64,000 nucleotides of DNA from Streptomyces narbonensis (GTDB lineage: Bacteria; Actinomycetota; Actinomycetes; Streptomycetales; Streptomycetaceae). A model generated the notes under the pieces. That model was given only the letters and a program-made list of their open reading frames with translations, searched no databases and had not been told where the DNA came from. Made by a program: the position numbers and the translations under genes. This document shows positions 34,207 through 45,033 of the stretch, piece by piece. Position 1 is the stretch's first letter; each line of letters begins with the position of its first letter. Location of the stretch: NCBI RefSeq assembly GCF_014649015.1, contig NZ_BMSF01000007.1, forward strand, positions 124,001-188,000, in the 5' to 3' direction.

Positions 34207-35193
34207 ATGAAGATCGCTTTCGTGGGGAAGGGCGGCAGCGGCAAGACCACGCTGTCCTCGCTCTTCATCCGCCACCTCGCCGCCACCGAGTCCCCGGTCG
34301 TCGCCGTCGACGCCGACATCAACCAGCACCTGGGCGCCGCGCTCGGACTGCCCGAGCCCGAGGCCGCCGCGATGCCCGCGATGGGCGCGCACCTGCCGCT
34401 CATCAAGGAGTACCTGCGGGGCTCGAACCCGCGGATCGTCTCCGCCGACACGATGATCAAAACGACGCCGCCCGGGGAGGGTTCACGGCTGCTGCGGGTC
34501 CGCGAGGACAACCCGGTCTACGAGGCCTGCGCGCGCACGGTGGGGCTCGACGACGGCGACATCCGGCTGATGGCGACCGGCCCCTTCACCGAGTCGGACC
34601 TCGGGGTGTCCTGCTACCACTCGAAGGTCGGCGCGGTGGAGCTCTGCCTCAACCACCTGGTCGACGGGGCCGACGAGTACGTGGTCGTCGACATGACGGC
34701 GGGCTCGGACTCCTTCGCGTCCGGCCTCTTCACCCGCTTCGACATGACCTTCCTGGTCGCGGAGCCGACGCGCAAGGGCGTCTCGGTCTACCGCCAGTAC
34801 AAGGAGTACGCGCGGGACTTCGGCGTCGCGCTCAAGGTCGTCGGGAACAAGGTCCAGGGCGAGGACGATCTCGAATTCCTGCGCGCCGAGGTCGGCGACG
34901 ACCTGCTGGTGACGGTGGGCCACTCGGACTGGGTCCGCGCGATGGAGAAGGGCCGACCGCCCCGCTTCGAGCTCCTGGAGGCGGAGAACCGCATGTCGCT
35001 CCAGGCCCTCCAGGACGCGGCCGACGACTCGTACGCCCACCGCGACTGGGACCGCTACACGCGCCAGATGGTCCACTTCCACCTCCGCAACGCGGAGAGC
35101 TGGGGCAACGCCAAGACCGGGGCCGACCTGGCGGCGCAGGTCGACCCCGAGTTCATGCTCGGCGAACCCCTGGCCGTCGCGCAGCTTGGCTGA
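34207..35193 (+). CDS. ParA/CooC-family P-loop ATPase
   Basis: A 328-residue ATP-binding protein. MKIAFVGKGGSGKTT is a deviant Walker A with both lysines, VAVDADINQHLG is the A' motif, and VVVDMTAGSDSF is the Walker B region. The closest known group is the CooC-type nickel-insertion and MinD-like ATPases; no nickel enzyme is encoded nearby, so its partner is unknown. ATG 34207 was chosen because a TACGCT -10 lies eight bases upstream; GTG 34201 would add two residues. The last 17 codons are duplicated downstream at 35298-35350. Confidence 0.85.
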   Translation: MKIAFVGKGGSGKTTLSSLFIRHLAATESPVVAVDADINQHLGAALGLPEPEAAAMPAMGAHLPLIKEYLRGSNPRIVSADTMIKTTPPGEGSRLLRVREDNPVYEACARTVGLDDGDIRLMATGPFTESDLGVSCYHSKVGAVELCLNHLVDGADEYVVVDMTAGSDSFASGLFTRFDMTFLVAEPTRKGVSVYRQYKEYARDFGVALKVVGNKVQGEDDLEFLRAEVGDDLLVTVGHSDWVRAMEKGRPPRFELLEAENRMSLQALQDAADDSYAHRDWDRYTRQMVHFHLRNAESWGNAKTGADLAAQVDPEFMLGEPLAVAQLG

Positions 35194-35212
35194 CGCGCCC
35201 CGGGCCGGCCGC

Positions 35213-35231
35213 CGCCGGACGGAGTCCGGCG
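35213..35231 (+). terminator. Terminator after ParA/CooC-like gene
   Basis: Perfect 8-bp stem CGCCGGAC/GTCCGGCG with a 3-nt loop, 20 bases beyond the stop. Confidence 0.5.
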
Positions 35232-35297
35232 CAGCGCCGCGAAGCCCGCGAGGCGCCCCCGGCGCCGAGCGGCGCGAGGGACGCGAGGGCAGAGGGG

Positions 35298-35350
35298 CCG
35301 GGGCCGACCTGGCGGCGCAGGTCGGCCCCGAGTTCATGCTCGGCGAACCC
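35298..35350. repeat. Displaced copy of the 3' end of the ATPase gene
   Basis: These 53 bp match 35117-35169, inside the end of the ParA/CooC-like gene, with a single mismatch. Similarity resumes after a short indel (TCGCGC). The copy lies past the stop codon and terminator and is a gene fragment, not a functional gene. Confidence 0.85.
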
Positions 35351-35366
35351 TGGTCGCGCGAAGGGC

Positions 35367-36719
35367 TCAGCGTCGTTCAGCCTGCTTGACGCCGGTCGCC
35401 GGGGCGCCCGCCGGGGCGGGGGGCCGGGCCGCCAGGAAGGTCCGCCAGCCGCCCTGCGGGGCCTCTCCCACCTTCAGGGTCCGCATCTTGGCGATGACGT
35501 CGGGGTCCTGGGCGTCGAGCCAGTCGGCGAGCTGACGGAAGGACACGCACTTGACGTCCTTCTGCACGCAGACCGTAGCGATGGTCTCCTCGATGGCGCG
35601 CATGTACGTGCCGCCGTTCCAGGACTCGAAGTGGTTGCCGATGATCAGCGGCGCGCGGTTGCCCCGGTAGGAGCGCTCGAAGGCCTGCACCAGGCCGTCC
35701 CGCATCTGGTCGCCCCAGTACGCGTGCCGCGAGGGGTCGCCCTGGGTCGTGCCGGGGGACTGGTTGACGAGGAAGTTGTAGTCCATGGACAGCGTCTGGA
35801 AGGCGCGGCCGGGGACCGGCACCAGCTGCATCGACAGGTCCCAGAGGCCCAGGTCCTTCTTGGGCCAGATCTGGTCGTTGACGCCGCTCGTGTCGTAGCG
35901 GAAGCCCATCTGCGCCGCCGCCTGGACGAAGTTCTCCCGCCCCTCCAGGCACGGCGTGCGGGCGCCGACGAGCTCCTTGTCGTAGTCGAAGGGGAGCGGC
36001 TGCTCCGCGCTCAGCCCGGCGTTCGTCTTCCAGTTCTTGACGAAGGACTTGGCCTGGTTGATCTCGCTCTTCCACTCCTCCGGCGACCAGTTGCCGACGC
36101 CCGACTCCTTGCCGCAGAAGTGGCCGTTGAAGTGGGTGCCGATCTCGTTGCCCTCCTGCCACGCCGCACGCAGTTCGCGGACGGTGGCACGGATCCCCTC
36201 GACGTCGTTGAAGCCGATGTCGGAGCGTCCCGCGCTGTGCTGCGGCGGGTCGTAGAGCTTCCGCTTCTCCTCGGGCAGCAGGTACACGCCGCTCAGGAAG
36301 TACGTCATGGACGCGTCGTACTTCTTGCCGACCGAGCGGAAGTGGGAGAACAGCTTCTGGCTGTCCTCGCCCGCGCCGTCCCACGAGAAAACCACGAACT
36401 GCGGCGGGGTCTCCCCCGGCTTGAGCCGCTCCCAGACCGGCTGGTGCGGCTGGGCTCCGGTGAAGGCCGTGGAACCGTCGCCGATCAGGCGGACCGCGTT
36501 CGGCGGAGCCGCGGCCGGGCTCTTCTTGGCGCCCGAGCCGCCCTGTGTGCCCTTCTGGGCGGCTTCGTCGGAGCCCGAGCAGCCGGCGACGCCGGTGATC
36601 AGGGCGACCGCGAGGGCGCCGGCGGCGAGCACCCTCTTGCGGACGGCCTTGTGGACGGCCCCGTGGACGCCCACGTGGACGGTCTGGTCGACTGCGGTCC
36701 TTCTCCCGGCGGCTGACAT
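35367..36719 (-). CDS. Polysaccharide-deacetylase-like lipoprotein
   Basis: A 450-residue exported lipoprotein. A basic N-terminal segment leads to RKRVLAAGALAVALITGVAGC, ending in a lipobox with the lipidated cysteine near residue 47. The mature part looks like a polysaccharide deacetylase-type barrel: QFVVFSWDGAGED at the first strand (usual TFDDG replaced by SWDGA), GNEIGTHFNGHFCG as the metal-ligand histidine region, and PLIIGNHFESWNGG. Because the first Asp pair is altered, deacetylase activity is uncertain. A GAGAGGTGGG ribosome binding site precedes ATG 36719. Presumably acts on the outer face of the membrane or the wall. Confidence 0.8.
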   Translation of the reverse strand: MSAAGRRTAVDQTVHVGVHGAVHKAVRKRVLAAGALAVALITGVAGCSGSDEAAQKGTQGGSGAKKSPAAAPPNAVRLIGDGSTAFTGAQPHQPVWERLKPGETPPQFVVFSWDGAGEDSQKLFSHFRSVGKKYDASMTYFLSGVYLLPEEKRKLYDPPQHSAGRSDIGFNDVEGIRATVRELRAAWQEGNEIGTHFNGHFCGKESGVGNWSPEEWKSEINQAKSFVKNWKTNAGLSAEQPLPFDYDKELVGARTPCLEGRENFVQAAAQMGFRYDTSGVNDQIWPKKDLGLWDLSMQLVPVPGRAFQTLSMDYNFLVNQSPGTTQGDPSRHAYWGDQMRDGLVQAFERSYRGNRAPLIIGNHFESWNGGTYMRAIEETIATVCVQKDVKCVSFRQLADWLDAQDPDVIAKMRTLKVGEAPQGGWRTFLAARPPAPAGAPATGVKQAERR

Positions 36720-36746
36720 CCGCCCACCTCTCCTCAAAGCACATTT

Positions 36747-36778
36747 CCGTACGAGCGGCATCCCGTACGAGCGGCGTC
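36747..36778. repeat. 16-bp tandem repeat
   Basis: CCGTACGAGCGGCATC is followed at once by CCGTACGAGCGGCGTC (one mismatch), upstream of the deacetylase-like gene. Confidence 0.7.
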
Positions 36779-36835
36779 AACGTCGCACCACACCTGCCGG
36801 AGAGATGAAACGACAAGCGGCATTTCGTTCGCCTA

Positions 36836-36851
36836 TCACCGGAACCGGTGA
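36836..36851. promoter_or_regulatory. 16-bp operator palindrome
   Basis: TCACCGG-AA-CCGGTGA, perfect, in the divergent region between the lipoprotein and the SulP-carbonic anhydrase gene. A second small dyad, GGAGA-CTTTAC-TCTCC, and a -10-like TACGAT (36902-36907) follow in a locally A+T-rich patch. No gene is seen in 36720-37042. Confidence 0.5.
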
Positions 36852-37042
36852 ATCATTGCCCTGTTTGCCCCGAAAATAATGCCGGAGACTTTACTCTCCA
36901 TTACGATCCGTTTACCGAGCGTTGGCCTTCCCATCCCGGGGGTCCAACCGGAATCCCGCCGCTGCACGCCGTGACCCACGGCCGCGCCCCCACGTTCGTC
37001 CCGCACGAGCCGCGACCGCGCCGCCCCGGAGGAGACGGGAAC

Positions 37043-39607
37043 ATGACTCTCTGCACGCCTGCCCGCAAGTCCACCCACCACAAGAACACCCGGCCCCGAG
37101 GTCAGCGGCCGCACGGCCCGCCGGGCGGACCGCGCCGCTTCCACGTCGCGGGCGCGGACCTGTCCGCCTCGGTCGCCGTCTTCCTGATCGCCCTGCCGCT
37201 CTCGCTCGGCATCGCGCTCGCCACCGGAGCACCGCTCCAGTCCGGCCTGGTCGCCGCCGCCGTCGGCGGCATCGTCGCCGGCCGGTTCGGCGGCTCCCCG
37301 CTCCAGGTGAGCGGGCCCGCCGCCGGCCTCACCGTGGTGACCGCCGAACTCATCCAGCGGTACGGCTGGCGCACCACCTGCGCCATCACCGTCCTCGCCG
37401 GACTCGCCCAACTCGGCCTGTCCGTCCTGCGCGTGGCTCGATCCGCGCTCGCCGTCTCGCCCGCGATCGTGCACGGCATGCTGGCCGGCATCGGCGTCAC
37501 CATCGCCCTCGCCCAGCTCCACATCGTGCTCGGCGGCACCCCACAGAGCTCCGCCGTGGACAACGTCCTCGGCCTGCCCGCCCAGTTGGCGGACATCCAC
37601 CCGTCCGCGCTCGCCATCAGCGCCCTCACTGTGACCGTCCTGCTGTCTTGGCCGAAGCTTCCGGGCCGGGCCGGGCGGCTCGCCCGGAGAGTCCCCGCCG
37701 CGCTCGTCGCGGTGGCCGGGGCGACCGCTGCGGCCGTCGTCGCCGGGCTCTCCGTGCCCCGCGTCGACCTGCCCTCCTGGAGCAGTCACGCGCTGCCCGG
37801 GCTGCCCGAGGGGCCGGTCCTCGGCATCGCCGCCGGGGTGCTCACGATCACGCTGGTCACGAGCGTGCAGTCGCTGCTCTCCGCCGTCGCCGTCGACAAG
37901 CTGGTCGCCGCCCGCGGGGACCGCAGCCGGAGCGTCCCGCGCTCGAACCTCGACCGTGAGCTCGCCGGACAGGGCGCGGCCAACGTGGTCTCCGGGGCGC
38001 TCGGCGGACTGCCGGTCGCGGGAGTCGCGGTCCGCTCCGTCGCCAACGTCTCGGCGGGAGCGGTGAGCCGGACGTCCACCATGCTCCACGGCCTGTGGAT
38101 CGTGCTGGCGGCCCTGCTGCTCGTCCCCGCGCTCGACCTGATCCCGCTGGCCGCGCTCGCCGCGCTCGTCATGGTCGTCGGCATCCAGATGGTCAGCATC
38201 ACCCACATCCGCACGGTCACCCGGCACCGCGAGGTCGTCGTGTACGCGGTGACGACGGCCGGTGTCGTCCTCGTCGGCATCCTGGAAGGCGTCGCCCTCG
38301 GCATCGCCGTGGCCATCGCCGTCGCGCTGCACCGGCTGGCCCGCACGCGGATCAGCCGCGAGGAGCGCGACGGGAACCCGCTGCTGCACGTACGCGGCCA
38401 GCTGACCTTCCTCGCCGTCCCCCGGCTGAGCCGAGCCCTTCACCAACTACCCCAGGGCTCCCACGTCGTGGTCGAGCTTGACGGATCCTTCATGGACCAC
38501 GCGGCCTACGAGACGCTGAGCGAGTGGACGACCGGGCACATCGCCCACGGCGGGACGGTCGAGACGACCGGCCCGTCCGGGGCCCGGATCGCCGAACCCG
38601 CCCCCGCCGCGGCCGCCGACTCGGCCGCGCCCACCTGCTGCCGCCCGTGGACCCCATGGCACAACCACCAGTGCGGGGAGCTGCCGGCCGAGGGACCGCC
38701 CGCCTCGGAGGAAGGGCCCGAGGGGCCGGAGTCCGACGAGCCCCGGCGGTCGTCGGGGCTGCACCTGGCCAGCGGCATCGGCAAGTTCCAGCGGAACACC
38801 GCCCCGCTCGTCCGGGACGAGCTCGCCCGGCTCGCCCGCGAGGGCCAGCGCCCGTCGCAGCTCTTCCTGACCTGTGCGGACTCCCGCCTGGTCACGAGCA
38901 TGATCACCTCCAGCGGCCCGGGCGACCTCTTCACCGTGCGCAACGTCGGCAACCTCGTCCCCCTCCCCGGCGAGGAGAGCGGGGACGACTCGGTGGCGGC
39001 GGCTATCGAGTACGCGGTGGACGTGCTCCAGGTCTCGTCGATCACCGTGTGCGGCCACTCCGGCTGTGGCGCGATGCAGGCCCTGCTGGGCAGCGCGCCG
39101 GAAGACCCGGCCGTACCGCAGACCCCGCTGCGGCGCTGGCTGCGGCACGGCCGGCCGAGCCTGGAGCGGATGGCGAGCCACCGCCACGCCTGGGCCCGGA
39201 TCTCCGGACGGCTGCCCGCCGACGCGGTCGAGCAGCTCTGCCTGACCAACGTGGTGCAGCAGCTGGAGCACCTCAGGGCGTACGAGTCGGTGGCGCGCCG
39301 ACTGGACGAGGGCAGCCTCACGCTGCACGGCGTGTACTTCCACGTGGGCGAGGCGCAGGCGTACCTGCTCTCCGGCACGGACGAGGTGCACAGCTACGAC
39401 GACGTCTTCACCCAGGTCATGCCGACGGACTCCGAGGAGGCGGACCCCGAGGAGGCGGACCCCGCAGAGACGGAGGCCGCAGAGAAGGAGGCCGGGAAGG
39501 CGGACCTCAGAGGGACCGACCTCGGCCGGACCGACCTCAGAGGGATCGACGCCAGAGGGACCGACCACAGAAAGGCCGAGGTCAGGGAGACCGCGCGCGC
39601 GTCCTGA
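37043..39607 (+). CDS. SulP-family transporter fused to beta-carbonic anhydrase
   Basis: An 854-residue fusion. Residues 30-430 form the SulP anion transporter core (SASVAVFLIALPLSLGIALA and following helices), about 440-510 a STAS-like domain (VVVELDGSFMDHAAYETL), and about 570-785 a beta-carbonic anhydrase with zinc ligands Cys611 (TCADSRL), His672 and Cys675 (CGHSGCG) and the Asp613/Arg615 dyad. Such fusions are thought to couple bicarbonate import with its interconversion with CO2. The last 55 residues are acidic and then pentapeptide-repeat-like (ADLRGTDLGRTDLRGIDARG). GGAGGAGA before ATG 37043 sets the start; upstream ATG 36848 is unlikely. Confidence 0.92.
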   Translation: MTLCTPARKSTHHKNTRPRGQRPHGPPGGPRRFHVAGADLSASVAVFLIALPLSLGIALATGAPLQSGLVAAAVGGIVAGRFGGSPLQVSGPAAGLTVVTAELIQRYGWRTTCAITVLAGLAQLGLSVLRVARSALAVSPAIVHGMLAGIGVTIALAQLHIVLGGTPQSSAVDNVLGLPAQLADIHPSALAISALTVTVLLSWPKLPGRAGRLARRVPAALVAVAGATAAAVVAGLSVPRVDLPSWSSHALPGLPEGPVLGIAAGVLTITLVTSVQSLLSAVAVDKLVAARGDRSRSVPRSNLDRELAGQGAANVVSGALGGLPVAGVAVRSVANVSAGAVSRTSTMLHGLWIVLAALLLVPALDLIPLAALAALVMVVGIQMVSITHIRTVTRHREVVVYAVTTAGVVLVGILEGVALGIAVAIAVALHRLARTRISREERDGNPLLHVRGQLTFLAVPRLSRALHQLPQGSHVVVELDGSFMDHAAYETLSEWTTGHIAHGGTVETTGPSGARIAEPAPAAAADSAAPTCCRPWTPWHNHQCGELPAEGPPASEEGPEGPESDEPRRSSGLHLASGIGKFQRNTAPLVRDELARLAREGQRPSQLFLTCADSRLVTSMITSSGPGDLFTVRNVGNLVPLPGEESGDDSVAAAIEYAVDVLQVSSITVCGHSGCGAMQALLGSAPEDPAVPQTPLRRWLRHGRPSLERMASHRHAWARISGRLPADAVEQLCLTNVVQQLEHLRAYESVARRLDEGSLTLHGVYFHVGEAQAYLLSGTDEVHSYDDVFTQVMPTDSEEADPEEADPAETEAAEKEAGKADLRGTDLGRTDLRGIDARGTDHRKAEVRETARAS

Positions 39608-39635
39608 ACCATCCGGCGTCCCCGTCCGTGAGACT

Positions 39636-39677
39636 GTGTGGCCCCTTCTCCCACCGCTCGGGAGCAAGGGGCCACAC
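39636..39677 (+). terminator. Terminator after SulP-CA gene
   Basis: A perfect 12-bp stem (GTGTGGCCCCTT, complement at 39666-39677) with an inner CTCCC/GGGAG pairing. Confidence 0.75.
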
Positions 39678-39721
39678 CGCGTCAAGTCCCTCACAGGTCT
39701 AAACCAATTCCCTGGAGACTC

Positions 39722-39750
39722 TTGTCACCCGGGCATCTGACTGATGAGGT
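39722..39750 (+). promoter_or_regulatory. Possible acs promoter
   Basis: TTGTCA, 17-base spacer, TGAGGT. The spacing is ideal and the -10 imperfect; the leader to GTG 39801 would be about 45 bases. Confidence 0.4.
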
Positions 39751-39800
39751 ATGACGCGGGACACATACGCACAGAGGACGCCCTGGGAAAGGGAGATGTC

Positions 39801-41756
<1,956 letters not shown>

Positions 41757-41785
41757 TCGGCGACACGGTCACCACCTGACACGGA

Positions 41786-41815
41786 ACGCCCGTCCCGAGC
41801 CTTCGGGGCGGGCGT
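41786..41815 (+). terminator. Terminator after acs
   Basis: ACGCCCGTCCCGA pairs with TCGGGGCGGGCGT (one G-U) over a 4-nt loop, followed by TTCCCC. Confidence 0.75.
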
Positions 41816-41909
41816 TTCCCCTGCCGCGCCCAAGGGGGATGAAACGCCTTAATATCCATAAAGTGAACCCAGCCGGACACGCCCCGCGCTCGTTAGGTAA
41901 GGTAAGGAT

Positions 41910-41928
41910 CGCGTCAGGAACGCGTCAG
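41910..41928. repeat. CGCGTCAG direct repeats upstream of nhaA
   Basis: CGCGTCAG-GAA-CGCGTCAG, an 11-bp phased direct repeat, preceded by TTAGGTAAGGTAAGG (41893-41907) and an A+T-rich patch (TTAATATCCATAAAG) around 41849-41863. Probably the nhaA promoter region. Confidence 0.5.
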
Positions 41929-41999
41929 AAGGACCCAGGTGAGCCGGGAAGTCTGGTCGGCATGTGCTTCGCCCTGCCTGCCCGACGGAGGATTCCCAC

Positions 42000-43391
42000 G
42001 TGTCTGCGCCCACCGACCGCAAGTTCCTCGGCCTGCTCTCCCTGCCCGAGCGGCGGTACATCGCCGACGCCCTGCGCACCGAGACCGTCGGCGGCGTACT
42101 GCTCCTCCTCGCCGCCGTCGCCGCCCTCATCTGGGCCAACACCCCCGCGGCGGACGGCTACAAGGCCGTACAGGACTTCCACATAGGCCCATCCGCCCTC
42201 GGCCTCGACCTGTCGATCCAGCACTGGGCGGCCGACGGCCTCCTCGCGATCTTCTTCTTCGTCGCCGGCATCGAGCTCAAGCGCGAGCTCGTCGCGGGCG
42301 AGCTGCGCGACCCCAAGGCCGCCGCGCTCCCCGTCATCGCCGCGATCTGCGGCATGGCCGCGCCCGCCGTCGTCTACACCCTGGTCAACACCCTCGGCAA
42401 CGGCTCGATGGACGGCTGGGCCGTGCCCACGGCGACCGACATCGCCTTCGCGCTCGCCGTCCTCGCCGTCATCGGCACCTCCCTGCCGTCCGCGCTGCGC
42501 GCCTTCCTGCTGACCCTCGCCGTCGTCGACGACCTCTTCGCGATCCTGATCATCGCGATCTTCTTCACCAGCGACCTGAACTTCGCCGCGCTCGGCGGCG
42601 CGATCGCCGGACTCGTCGTCTTCTGGCTGCTCCTGCGCAAGGAGGTCCACGGCTGGTACGTGTACGTCCCGCTGGCCCTCGTCATCTGGGGCCTCATGTA
42701 CAACAGCGGCGTCCACGCCACCATCGCCGGCGTCGCCATAGGCCTGATGCTGCGCTGCACCACCCGCGAGGGCGAGAAGCACTCCCCCGGCGAGCACATC
42801 GAGCACCTCGTACGGCCCCTCTCCGCCGGCCTCGCCGTCCCGCTGTTCGCGCTCTTCTCCGCCGGCGTCAGCGTCTCCGGCGGGGCGATCGGGGACGTCT
42901 TCACCCAGCCGGTCACCCTCGGCGTCGTCCTCGGCCTCGTCGTCGGCAAGGCCATCGGCATCTTCGGCGGCACCTGGCTCGCCGCCCGCTTCACCCGGGC
43001 CGAGCTCAACCCCGACCTGACCTGGCCGGACGTCTTCGCCGTCGCCTCCCTCGCCGGCATCGGCTTCACCGTCTCGCTGCTCATCGGCGAGCTCGCCTTC
43101 GCCGGCGACGCAGCCCTCACCGACGAGGTGAAGGCCGCCGTCCTCATCGGCTCCCTCATCGCGGCCGTCCTCGCCTCCGTCCTCCTCAAGCTCCGGGTCC
43201 GCAGGTACCAGTCGCTCATCGCCGACGAGGAGCGCGACGAGGACCAGGACGGCGTCCCCGACATCTACGAGCAGGACAACCCCGCGTACCACCTACGCAT
43301 GGCGGAGATCTACGAGAAGAAGGCCTCCGAGCACCGCGAGCGCGCCCGAGCGGCGGGGGCATCGCGCGACGACGCCGACCGTCCGGCATGA
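42000..43391 (+). CDS. nhaA: Na+/H+ antiporter NhaA
   Basis: A 463-residue antiporter with about 12 membrane helices that expels sodium in exchange for protons. The signature ATDIAFALAVLAVIG and the double aspartate of the cation site (TLAVVDDLFAILI) are intact. FFFVAGIELKRELVAGEL is the conserved N-terminal motif. The C-terminal 50 residues are a charged cytoplasmic tail (DEERDEDQDGVPDIYEQ). Start GTG 42000 is placed behind GGAGG; ATG 41964 is less likely. It stands between acs and the holin-like gene. Confidence 0.95.
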   Translation: MSAPTDRKFLGLLSLPERRYIADALRTETVGGVLLLLAAVAALIWANTPAADGYKAVQDFHIGPSALGLDLSIQHWAADGLLAIFFFVAGIELKRELVAGELRDPKAAALPVIAAICGMAAPAVVYTLVNTLGNGSMDGWAVPTATDIAFALAVLAVIGTSLPSALRAFLLTLAVVDDLFAILIIAIFFTSDLNFAALGGAIAGLVVFWLLLRKEVHGWYVYVPLALVIWGLMYNSGVHATIAGVAIGLMLRCTTREGEKHSPGEHIEHLVRPLSAGLAVPLFALFSAGVSVSGGAIGDVFTQPVTLGVVLGLVVGKAIGIFGGTWLAARFTRAELNPDLTWPDVFAVASLAGIGFTVSLLIGELAFAGDAALTDEVKAAVLIGSLIAAVLASVLLKLRVRRYQSLIADEERDEDQDGVPDIYEQDNPAYHLRMAEIYEKKASEHRERARAAGASRDDADRPA

Positions 43392-43480
43392 TCTGAGTCG
43401 GACCGTAGACGTCGGCCCGTGGCAGAGGACTCGCACCGGTGTGGAGAGCCTCGGACCGCAGAAGAGAAGAGGGAGCAGCG

Positions 43481-43966
43481 ATGAGCGACCCGTTCGACGG
43501 CACCGAGCGCAGCCTCGGCCAGCTGGTCGCCTCGGCGACCGCCGAGATGTCCGCGCTGGTGCACGACGAGATCGCCCTGGCCAAGGCCGAGGTCAAGCAG
43601 GACGTCAAGCGCGGCGCGATCGGCAGTGCCGCGGGCATCGCCGCCGGCGTCGTGCTGCTGTTCTCGCTGCCGATGCTGAGCTTCGCGCTCGCGTACGCCA
43701 TCAACACCTGGACCGGCGGGCACAACGGCAACGGGGGCTGGAACCTCGTCTGGTGCTTCCTGCTCTCCTTCACGGCGAACGTGCTGCTCGCGGGCCTCCT
43801 CGGCTTCGTGGCGTACGCCAAGTTCCGCAAGGTGAAGCCGCCGGAGAGGTCCATCGCCTCCGCCAAGCAGACCGCGGCGATCATGCAGAACGCGAAGCCG
43901 CACCCCCGTCCGGAGCAGCGCCCGGCACTGGACAAGGCCTCCGCTGTGGCACGCTCGTCCGTATGA
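43481..43966 (+). CDS. Phage holin superfamily III-like membrane protein
   Basis: A 161-residue protein of the actinobacterial 'phage holin family' (DUF1469-like). A charged amphipathic N-terminal region (RSLGQLVASATAEMSALVHDEIALAKAEVKQ) precedes two membrane helices at about residues 47-70 and 88-110, with a basic tail. It corresponds to Rv3669. It is not a phage gene despite the name; role unknown, probably envelope related. GGGAG precedes ATG 43481, and the stop overlaps the next gene by four bases. Confidence 0.88.
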   Translation: MSDPFDGTERSLGQLVASATAEMSALVHDEIALAKAEVKQDVKRGAIGSAAGIAAGVVLLFSLPMLSFALAYAINTWTGGHNGNGGWNLVWCFLLSFTANVLLAGLLGFVAYAKFRKVKPPERSIASAKQTAAIMQNAKPHPRPEQRPALDKASAVARSSV

Positions 43967-44898
43967 CCCTCCCCGAGAGCAGCAGCGGCAACGGCGGGCC
44001 CGTCCGGCTCGACGGGCCGTGGACCCATCGCGACGTGGCCGCCAACGGCGCCCGCTTCCACATCGCCGAGATGGGCGACGGCCCGCTGGTGCTGCTCCTG
44101 CACGGCTTCCCGCAGTTCTGGTGGACCTGGCGCCACCAGCTGCCGGCCCTCGCCGACGCGGGGTTCCGGGCCGTCGCGATGGACCTGCGCGGGGTCGGCG
44201 GCAGCGACCGCACGCCCCGGGGTTACGACCCCGCCAACCTGGCCCTCGACATCACCGGCGTCATCCGCTCCCTCGGGGAACCGGACGCGGCGCTCGTCGG
44301 GCACGACCTGGGCGGCTACCTCGCCTGGACGGCGGCCGTGATGCGGCCCAAGCTGGTGCGCCGCCTGGCCGTCTCCTCGATGCCGCACCCGCGCCGCTGG
44401 CGCTCGGCGATGCTCTCCGACTTCGCGCAGTCGCGGGCCGGCTCGCACATCTGGGGCTTCCAGCGGCCGTGGCTGCCGGAGCGCCGGCTCGTCGCGGACG
44501 ACGCGGCGCTCGTGGGGGAGCTGATCCACGAGTGGTCGGGGCCGCGCCCCGCCGACGAGGACGCCGTCGAGGTGTACCGGCGGGCGATGCTGGTCCCGTC
44601 GACGGCGCACTGCTCGATCGAGCCGTACCGCTGGATGGTGCGCTCCCTGGCCCGCCCGGACGGCATCCAGTTCAACCGCCGCATGAAGCGGCCCGTACGG
44701 GTGCCGACGCTGCACCTCCACGGCTCCCTGGACCCGGTGATGCGGACCCGCAGCGCGGCCGGCTCGGGCGAGTACGTGGAGGCGCCGTACCGCTGGCGGC
44801 TCTTCGACGGTCTCGGCCACTTCCCGCACGAGGAGGACCCGGCGGCCTTCTCCACGGAGCTCGTCAACTGGCTGAAGGATCCCGAGCCGGATCGCTGA
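43963..44898 (+). CDS. Alpha/beta hydrolase, epoxide-hydrolase-like
   Basis: A 311-residue hydrolase. LLLHGFPQFWWTWR holds the HG oxyanion motif, and VGHDLGGYLAW shows aspartate as nucleophile, typical of epoxide hydrolases and haloalkane dehalogenases rather than serine esterases. GLGHFPHEEDP contains the catalytic histidine. The ATG overlaps the holin-like stop (ATGA), so the two are co-translated, as for Rv3669-Rv3670 (ephE) in mycobacteria. Physiological substrate unknown. Confidence 0.92.
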   Translation: MTLPESSSGNGGPVRLDGPWTHRDVAANGARFHIAEMGDGPLVLLLHGFPQFWWTWRHQLPALADAGFRAVAMDLRGVGGSDRTPRGYDPANLALDITGVIRSLGEPDAALVGHDLGGYLAWTAAVMRPKLVRRLAVSSMPHPRRWRSAMLSDFAQSRAGSHIWGFQRPWLPERRLVADDAALVGELIHEWSGPRPADEDAVEVYRRAMLVPSTAHCSIEPYRWMVRSLARPDGIQFNRRMKRPVRVPTLHLHGSLDPVMRTRSAAGSGEYVEAPYRWRLFDGLGHFPHEEDPAAFSTELVNWLKDPEPDR

Positions 44899-45033
44899 CG
44901 CACCGTCCGCACCGCTTTCCGGCCAGGCTTCTGACGCACAGGCATCCGTCGAACGGCCATGTGCCCGGCGCATACTCCAATTGGCGGGCCCCCGGGCGGT
45001 TACCGACCTTGGGGCACGGGCAGACGTCGAGGT

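Noticed and set aside
41893..41907. TTAGGTAAGGTAAGG as an iron (DmdR) box
   Set aside because: Only the first half resembles TTAGGTTAGG; the opposing half of the dyad is missing.
43481..43966. Phage remnant because of the 'holin' family name
   Set aside because: It sits in a conserved chromosomal block with no other phage gene and has a mycobacterial counterpart in the same place.
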